Positions 5,056 through 9,900 of a DNA stretch of 9,900 bases are shown here, piece by piece (the first letter of the stretch is position 1; each line of letters opens with the position of its first letter). Location: contig JBMNNS010000064.1 of the NCBI GenBank assembly GCA_050942625.1, positions 1-9,900 of the forward strand, in the 5' to 3' direction. The DNA is from JBMNNS01 sp050942625 (GTDB lineage Bacteria; Bacillota; Dethiobacteria; DTU022; UBA8154). A model generated the notes under the pieces. It was given only the letters and a program-made list of their open reading frames with translations. It made no database searches and had not been told where the DNA came from. The translations under genes were made by a program, and so were the position numbers.

Positions 5056-6396
5056 GGGTCCGGGACTTTTTCGGTAGTCTTGGACAATGCCGCTGTCCAG
5101 GAGTATTCTGGTTTGGTCCTGTGCCCTTTTGATCTTCTGCAGGGCCATGGTGTAAATTTCTTCCCGGCTCATTACCTTTGCGGCCACCCCTTCGGCAATG
5201 GCCTGCAGGGCTGTAGCGGTAGCAACCCGGGGATATACTTCCCGGTTGTCCATAGCCGGCAGGATCTTTTCAGGGTTTAAGCCTCCCTCAGCAGCACAAG
5301 CTGCCAGCTCCTTTGCTGCAGCAATACACATTGTATCGGTAATGGTCTTGGCCCGGACGTCGAGTACGCCCCGAAAAATAGCTGGAAAACATAAGGAATT
5401 ATTCACCTGGTTGGGAAAATCCGAACGGCCGGTAGAAACTATGGCGGCGCCGGCCTCACGGGCTTCCCATGGCCAGATTTCCGGGATGGGATTGGCACAG
5501 GCAAAAACAATGGCGTCTTTAGCCATGCCGGAAATCCATTCCTTTTTGATCGTGCCGGGGCCAGGCCGGGAAAGGGCGATGAGAACATCCGCACCTTTTA
5601 GCGCCTCCGGAATGCCCCCGCTTTTCTGGGCAGCGTTTGTAATTTCCATAATCCTTAGCTTTTCCCGGTGCGTATCCTGGATATCTTCCCTGCCCTTGTG
5701 CAAAATACCTTTGCTGTCACAGATGATCAGGTTTTTCGGCGGAACGCCGGCCGCAAGTAGAAGCCTGCTGTTAGCAATGTTGGCAGCCCCCGCCCCAACC
5801 ATAGCAATTTTCACATCCTGCAGTTCCTTGCCCACGATCTTAAGCGCATTGAAAAGGCCTGCAAGGGTCACACAGGCCGTTCCCTGCTGGTCATCATGCC
5901 AGACCGGGATATGACATTCTGCACGCAGGCGTTCCAAAATATAAAAGCATTTGGGGCTGGCAATATCCTCCAGGTTTATCCCGCCAAAAGAAGGCTGCAA
6001 TAGCTTTACCGTCCGGATTATTTCCTCCGGATCCCTGGTATCCAGGCAAACTGGGAAAGCATCGACTCCACCTAAATACTTAAAAAGAAGGGCCTTACCT
6101 TCCATGACAGGCAAAGCAGCTTCCGGACCAATATCCCCCAGGCCCAAAACCCTTGTCCCATCCGAAACAACGGCCACAATATTAGCCTTGTTGGTATGCC
6201 TGTAGACCTCTTCTTTATTGGCCTCAATAGCCCGGCAGGATGCCGCCACACCCGGCGTATACCAGATCGCAAAGTCCCGGTAATCATGGACTGGAGCCTT
6301 TAAGCAAATCTCTACTTTCCCTTCATAATAAGGATGTAATACCCCGGCAGCCTCAAGTGGTTTGGTTGCCTTAGCCAATAATTCGTCCTTGTTCAA
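5041..6396 (-). CDS. Malic enzyme (malate dehydrogenase, oxaloacetate-decarboxylating or pyruvate-forming)
   Basis: The enzyme converts (S)-malate and NAD(P)+ to pyruvate, CO2 and NAD(P)H in the cytosol, using Mg2+ or Mn2+. The 451-residue length fits the short bacterial/archaeal form without a phosphotransacetylase domain. Seen are WYTPGVA with catalytic Tyr46, SDGTRVLGLGDIG (78-90), EGKALLFK with catalytic Lys101, metal ligands in NLEDI (Glu143, Asp144) and HDDQQGTA (Asp169), a Rossmann segment GAGAANIA (201-208), ANPIPE (301-306) and TGRSDFPNQVNN (322-333). The third Rossmann position is Asn206 rather than the usual Gly; NAD versus NADP cannot be decided. The start is TTG at 6394-6396, with GGGG 8 nt upstream; no in-frame ATG lies between it and the preceding stop. 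It follows fumarase beta by 20 bp, so it is very likely in the same operon. Its last residues, CHSE, and the TGA come from palindrome copy 4. Confidence 0.95.
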   Translation of the reverse strand: MNKDELLAKATKPLEAAGVLHPYYEGKVEICLKAPVHDYRDFAIWYTPGVAASCRAIEANKEEVYRHTNKANIVAVVSDGTRVLGLGDIGPEAALPVMEGKALLFKYLGGVDAFPVCLDTRDPEEIIRTVKLLQPSFGGINLEDIASPKCFYILERLRAECHIPVWHDDQQGTACVTLAGLFNALKIVGKELQDVKIAMVGAGAANIANSRLLLAAGVPPKNLIICDSKGILHKGREDIQDTHREKLRIMEITNAAQKSGGIPEALKGADVLIALSRPGPGTIKKEWISGMAKDAIVFACANPIPEIWPWEAREAGAAIVSTGRSDFPNQVNNSLCFPAIFRGVLDVRAKTITDTMCIAAAKELAACAAEGGLNPEKILPAMDNREVYPRVATATALQAIAEGVAAKVMSREEIYTMALQKIKRAQDQTRILLDSGIVQDYRKSPGPCHSE

Positions 6397-6404
6397 GAAA
6401 TCAT

Positions 6405-6408
6405 CCCC
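6405..6408 (-). promoter_or_regulatory. Ribosome binding site supporting the TTG start of malic enzyme
   Basis: GGGG within TATGGGGATGATTTC lies 8 nt before the TTG at 6394-6396. The ATG triplets in this leader are out of frame and reach a stop within a few codons, so TTG is the best start. Confidence 0.6.
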
Positions 6409-6416
6409 ATATTTTA

Positions 6417-6968
6417 CTATTGTGCGTATTTCCGGCGGCCTTCTTCATATAGATCGTTGCCGTAAACATCGTTAACCACGGTTACCGGGAATTCTTCCAC
6501 GACGAGGCGGCAGACTGCCTCCGGACCAAGCTCAGGATAGGCTACAATTTCAGCTTCCTTGATGGTTTTGGCCAGAAGAGCACCCGCCCCGCCCGTGGCA
6601 CCAAGATAGACTCCTTTGTACGTCACAAAAGCATCCCTGGTGGTTTTGTCCCGGACGCCTTTCCCCACAACAGCTTTAACACCATATTTTAATAGCGCCG
6701 GCGTATAAGGATCCATCCTCCCGCTGGTTGTTGGGCCGGCAGAACCGATCGCCTGGCCTGGTTTTGCCGGGGCAGGGCCGACATAATAGATAATCTGCCC
6801 TTTTAAATCGACCGGTAGGTTTTCGCCCTTTGCAAGCAGTTCTACCAGTTTTTTATGAGCAGCATCCCTGGCTGTATATATTACACCGGAAATTAAAACG
6901 TTATCCCCGGCTCTTAGATCCGTGAGCACCGTCTTGGTCAATGGAGCAGTTATTGTTTTTATTTGCAT
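6417..6968 (-). CDS. fumB: Class I fumarate hydratase, beta subunit (C-terminal domain)
   Basis: This 183-residue protein matches the C-terminal domain of the [4Fe-4S] fumarases, made here as a separate subunit that pairs with the alpha subunit at 7081-7923 to interconvert (S)-malate and fumarate. Motifs are YTARDAAHK (31-39), GPTTSGRMD (78-86), KGV, GATGGAGAL (123-131) and ELGPEAV (146-152). The cluster ligands are not expected here but in the alpha subunit. The ATG at 6966-6968 is preferred: AAGGGG lies 8 nt upstream. An in-frame TTG at 6972-6974 would sit only 2 nt from that site. The family includes L(+)-tartrate dehydratase beta subunits, which share these motifs; the neighbouring malic enzyme makes fumarase the better call. 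The symbol denotes the beta subunit and not the E. coli isozyme FumB. Confidence 0.92.
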   Translation of the reverse strand: MQIKTITAPLTKTVLTDLRAGDNVLISGVIYTARDAAHKKLVELLAKGENLPVDLKGQIIYYVGPAPAKPGQAIGSAGPTTSGRMDPYTPALLKYGVKAVVGKGVRDKTTRDAFVTYKGVYLGATGGAGALLAKTIKEAEIVAYPELGPEAVCRLVVEEFPVTVVNDVYGNDLYEEGRRKYAQ

Positions 6969-7080
6969 GGCCAAAACCCCTTGTCGGATTTACTGCGAAC
7001 CATTAGCTCAGCTCAGACAAAAATAATGGGTAATATAGCTGGTTATTATTGCTGGCTTCTGGTCACTAAGCACTGTTTTT
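6969..7080. other. Gap between fumarase alpha and beta genes
   Basis: At 112 bp this is longer than usual for two subunits of one enzyme. It contains the AAGGGG ribosome binding site (6977-6982) of the beta gene. I see no terminator, no clear promoter and no conserved remnant of coding sequence. The alpha product already ends with its normal Cys-rich tail, so a frameshift is not needed to explain the gap. Confidence 0.4.
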
Positions 7081-7923
7081 TCACACTACCCTTTCCTTGC
7101 AGCGGCAGGCATGGCAGTTTAAATTTACAGCGGCGGGCAGGCTGGCAATATGGCAGGGGAAGGTTTCAATATGCACTGCTAAAGCCGTTATTTTCCCGCC
7201 GTATCCCTGAGGGCCGATGCCCAGGCGGTTGATCCTTGCAAGCATCTCCTTTTCTAGATCGGCATAAAAAGGGTTGGGGTGCGGTTCGTTTAGGGGCCGC
7301 AGCAGAGCTTTTTTGGCCAAGTAAGCTACCTTTTCAAAGGTGCCCCCAAGCCCTACACCCACAACCAGCGGTGGGCAGGCGTTGGGCCCGGCTTTAGCAG
7401 CGGTTTCGACCACGAAATCCAACAGCCCTTCAACCCCCTGAGCCGGGGTAAGCATCCTCACAGCACTCATATTTTCACTGCCGCCGCCTTTAGGAGCAAA
7501 AACAAGTTTTACTTTATCTCCAGGGACAATTTCGAGATGTATAATTGCAGGGGTATTATCCCCGGTATTGATCCTTTCCAGGGGATCGCAAACAATAGAA
7601 TTTCTTAGGAAGCCCTCCCTGTAACCCCGGCGGACCCCTTCCTGCAAAGCCTCGTTAAAGTCCCCGCCCGTAAGCTGGACTTCTTGTCCTAATTCCACAA
7701 AAAGAACAGCAAATCCTGTATCCTGGCAAAGGGGCACTTCTTCTTCCCTGGCAATACGGGCATTTTCCAGCAACTGCCTGATAATTTCCCGACCTACCGG
7801 CGAAACCTCTTCCCGCAGGCCATTTTTTAAAGCCTTAAGCACATCATCGCCAAGATAGTAGTTTGCTTCCTTACACATTTCTGCAACGGTATCCGATAGC
7901 AGTTGTACATCTATTTCCCGCAT
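7081..7923 (-). CDS. fumA: Class I fumarate hydratase, alpha subunit (N-terminal, iron-sulfur domain)
   Basis: This 280-residue subunit carries the oxygen-sensitive [4Fe-4S] cluster that binds and activates malate or fumarate. Candidate cluster ligands are Cys66 in PLCQDTG, Cys183 in GPNACPP and a cysteine in the C-terminal NCHACRCK (Cys270, 273 or 275). These positions resemble the three cluster cysteines of E. coli FumA. GDNTPAIIHLEIVPGD (121-136), PKGGGSENMS (144-153) and GVGLGGT (189-195) are further family motifs. Length is normal. The ATG at 7921-7923 has GAAGGGA 4 nt upstream. It follows ligA by 34 bp and precedes the beta subunit, so cotranscription is likely. L(+)-tartrate dehydratase alpha is the main alternative and is less likely beside malic enzyme. 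An oxygen-labile class I enzyme fits an anaerobe. The symbol denotes the alpha subunit. Confidence 0.93.
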   Translation of the reverse strand: MREIDVQLLSDTVAEMCKEANYYLGDDVLKALKNGLREEVSPVGREIIRQLLENARIAREEEVPLCQDTGFAVLFVELGQEVQLTGGDFNEALQEGVRRGYREGFLRNSIVCDPLERINTGDNTPAIIHLEIVPGDKVKLVFAPKGGGSENMSAVRMLTPAQGVEGLLDFVVETAAKAGPNACPPLVVGVGLGGTFEKVAYLAKKALLRPLNEPHPNPFYADLEKEMLARINRLGIGPQGYGGKITALAVHIETFPCHIASLPAAVNLNCHACRCKERVV

Positions 7924-7927
7924 AAAA

Positions 7928-7934
7928 TCCCTTC
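7928..7934 (-). promoter_or_regulatory. Ribosome binding site of fumarase alpha
   Basis: GAAGGGA on the minus strand, 4 nt before the ATG, inside the 34-bp gap after ligA. The short gap leaves little room for a separate promoter, which supports read-through from ligA. Confidence 0.6.
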
Positions 7935-7957
7935 TTTAATAAAACCCTTTTGAAATT

Positions 7958-9900
7958 TTAACTGTCTAATAATTCCTGTAAGTCTTCCTCACCTAAGATT
8001 TTCAGTCCCAGTTCTTTAGCTTTTTGCAGTTTGGATCCGGGGTCCTTCCCTGCCAGGAGAAAGTCTGTATTTTTGCTGACACTGTTCGTTACCTTCCCAC
8101 CCCGGGCCTCAATAATTTCCTTCATTTCCTGGCGCGTATATTGTTCCAGTCTACCTGTAAGGACAAATGTTTTTCCTTTTAAATTATCTTTTTTCTGCCC
8201 CTGTTGTGGTTTTTCCTCCATGTTAACGCCGGCATTATGCAGTTTTTCAATAATTATTTCAGTTTCCCTTTGCCTAAAAAATTCCTGGACTGAAATGGCA
8301 ATTTTAGGTCCGATCTCCGTTACAGCTATAAGCTCCTCCAGGGCTGCAGCAGCAAGCCCCTGCAGACTCCTAAAGTGTTCTGCAAGCAAACGGGAGGCCC
8401 TTACCCCCACAAAACGGATCCCCAGAGCATACAAAAGCCTGTGCAATGGGTTGCTTTTTGACTTTTCAAGAGCCCGGATTAAATTGTCGGCAGACTTTTC
8501 GCCGAAACGCTCCAACCTTATTAAGTCTTCTTTTTTAAGATAATAAAGATCCCCTACGTCTTTTACAAGCCCGGTTTGATAAAGCTGCCTGGCAAGTGCT
8601 TCCCCCAGGCCTGTTACATCCATTGCATTTCTGGAGGCAAAGTGAATAATCCTTTCAATCAACTGTGCAGGGCAGGCCGGATTTAAACATCTTAAGGCTA
8701 CCTCGCCCGGCAATCTTTTTACCCCACTGGCGCAGGAAGGACAGCGATCCGGCATCACAAAATATTTTTCTTGGCCTCCCCTTTCCTCCTGCAATACTTT
8801 TACAATCTCCGGTATAACATCCCCTGCTTTACGAACAACAGCAGTATCTCCGATCATAACACCTTTTTGCCGTAAAATGTCTTCGTTATGTAAGCTTGCC
8901 CTTTTTACCACCGAACCACCCAGGACAATGGGTTCCAATATGGCAACCGGGGTAATCGCCCCCGTCCTCCCCACATTGACCTCCACAGCTTTAATTGTAG
9001 TGATACCTTCTTCCGAGGAAAATTTATAGGCTGTGGCCCACCGGGGAGCCCTGCTGGTAAAACCCAGTTTTTGCTGGGAAAACAAGTCGTTGACTTTAAG
9101 AACAACCCCATCAATTTCATAAGAAAGACTTGATCGCTGTTCCTCCAGTTGTCGTAAATAGTCCTGCGCTTCCTTAAGCCCATTTAGAAGGGAAATCTGG
9201 GGACTAACCTTAAAACCTATCTCTCGCAAGTACTGAAGTGTTTCCCAATGCGTCGACAACCTATTTTCCCCGGTAGTGTTAATAAGAGCATAGACAAAGA
9301 TACTAAGCGGTCTCTCGGCGGCAATTCGAGGATCCTGCTGCCGGAGGGAACCGGCGGCAGCATTGCGGGGGTTAGCAAAAAGAGGCAGGCCCTTCCTTTC
9401 TCTATCCTTGTTTAAGGTTAAAAAGTCTGCCCTGGGGATATAAACTTCTCCCCTGATCTCTGCTGTAATATTATCCCTGGGGCGCAAGGGGATGCTGCCG
9501 ATAGTCAGGAGGTTATGGGTAATATCCTCCCCCGTAAAACCATCGCCCCTGGTAGCCCCACGCACAAATATCCCATTTTCATAATAAAGAGAAACTGCCA
9601 GGCCGTCTATTTTAGGCTCCCCGACCAGGCTGATTTCTTCCATATTCAGGCCTCTTTGCAGGCGGCGGTAATAATCACCCAGTTCTTCCGCAGAAAATAT
9701 ATTATCGAGGCTGAGCATGGGGGTAAAATGACGCACCTCAGGAAAAATAGAAACAGGCTGACCGCCTACCCTCCTGCTTGGCGAATCAAGGGTTACCAAC
9801 TCCGGGAAAAGCCCTTCAAGTTCCAGCAGTTCCTTCATCAATTTATCAAACTCAAGATCACTAATTTGCGGGTTATCCAGAACATGATAATAGTAGTTAT
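7958..9900 (-). CDS. ligA: NAD+-dependent DNA ligase LigA (5' end outside the window)
   Basis: LigA seals nicks in DNA during replication and repair using NAD+. The open frame runs off the right edge: residues NYYYHVLDNPQISDLEFDKL precede the in-frame TTG at 9839-9841 and match the conserved LigA start region, so that TTG is internal. The catalytic KIDG lysine codon is 9611-9613, visible residue 96; E. coli has Lys115, so roughly 20 residues are missing. In order are the adenylation domain with ATRGDG and FANPRNAAAGSLRQ, the OB fold with VGRTGAITPVA, a four-cysteine zinc finger (8672-8743, CPSC and CLNPAC), helix-hairpin-helix repeats (about 8300-8650) and a C-terminal BRCT domain with GKTFVLTGRLEQ. 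All parts look intact. It is followed after 34 bp by the fumarase genes, an unusual functional partner and probably just operon packing. Presence of pcrA upstream would be typical but is out of view. Confidence 0.97.
   Translation of the reverse strand, partial: NYYYHVLDNPQISDLEFDKLMKELLELEGLFPELVTLDSPSRRVGGQPVSIFPEVRHFTPMLSLDNIFSAEELGDYYRRLQRGLNMEEISLVGEPKIDGLAVSLYYENGIFVRGATRGDGFTGEDITHNLLTIGSIPLRPRDNITAEIRGEVYIPRADFLTLNKDRERKGLPLFANPRNAAAGSLRQQDPRIAAERPLSIFVYALINTTGENRLSTHWETLQYLREIGFKVSPQISLLNGLKEAQDYLRQLEEQRSSLSYEIDGVVLKVNDLFSQQKLGFTSRAPRWATAYKFSSEEGITTIKAVEVNVGRTGAITPVAILEPIVLGGSVVKRASLHNEDILRQKGVMIGDTAVVRKAGDVIPEIVKVLQEERGGQEKYFVMPDRCPSCASGVKRLPGEVALRCLNPACPAQLIERIIHFASRNAMDVTGLGEALARQLYQTGLVKDVGDLYYLKKEDLIRLERFGEKSADNLIRALEKSKSNPLHRLLYALGIRFVGVRASRLLAEHFRSLQGLAAAALEELIAVTEIGPKIAISVQEFFRQRETEIIIEKLHNAGVNMEEKPQQGQKKDNLKGKTFVLTGRLEQYTRQEMKEIIEARGGKVTNSVSKNTDFLLAGKDPGSKLQKAKELGLKILGEEDLQELLDS

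Noticed and set aside
5198..5914. Long plus-strand open frame of 238 codons
   Set aside because: It lies entirely antisense to the malic enzyme gene, whose motifs are clear. It has no recognisable domain and follows from codon bias of the true gene.
6969..7080. Frameshifted or lost coding sequence between fumarase alpha and beta
   Set aside because: Both subunits have normal lengths and complete end motifs, and the gap shows no fumarase-like residues in any minus-strand frame by eye.
9839..9841. TTG as the start of LigA
   Set aside because: The frame stays open to the window edge and the upstream residues (YYYHVLDNPQISD) are conserved LigA sequence, so the real start is outside.

Overview
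The window reads as a bacterial chromosome, most likely an anaerobic Bacillota of the Clostridia (Desulfotomaculum/Pelotomaculum-like). This is inferred from strong GGAGG- or GGGG-type ribosome binding sites, TTG and ATG starts, a two-subunit class I (iron-sulfur) fumarase next to a malic enzyme, a Lon-like ATP-dependent protease and a stand-alone CaiB/BaiF protein. No RNA gene or phage gene is visible, so the taxonomic call is moderate at best. All seven supported genes lie on the minus strand and are therefore transcribed from the right edge towards the left.

Region 5041-9900 is a tightly packed set of housekeeping and central-carbon genes: ligA (NAD+-dependent DNA ligase, N-terminus cut by the window edge), then fumarase alpha, fumarase beta, and malic enzyme. 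Fumarase interconverts fumarate and malate. Malic enzyme decarboxylates malate to pyruvate. Together the three metabolic genes link fumarate to pyruvate with production or use of NAD(P)H.

Region 3730-5055 is the unusual part. It holds one small, AT-rich GIY-YIG nuclease gene (4253-4537) bracketed by two related direct blocks (about 3833-4182 and 4554-5055). Each block has the same order: a short tandem array, a 65-77 bp imperfect palindrome that begins TGTCATCCTGAG and ends in CAGAATGACA, a 'trailer', a second tandem array, and a second palindrome. Every array unit starts with the same TGTCAT tip as the palindrome, but the arrays have different unit lengths (24, about 14, 25 and 12 nt). The last palindrome overlaps the end of the malic enzyme gene and encodes its last residues and stop codon. 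The palindromes belong to a widespread type of dispersed bacterial repeat. The tip-seeded arrays, their regular placement on one side of each palindrome, and the nuclease in the middle suggest a repeat-plus-nuclease unit, formally similar to REP sequences with their RAYT transposases. That functional link is inference.

Region 43-3729 holds a CaiB/BaiF-family protein carrying the three catalytic residues of alpha-methylacyl-CoA racemase, and a complete 804-residue Lon-like AAA+ protease with an intact Ser-Lys dyad.
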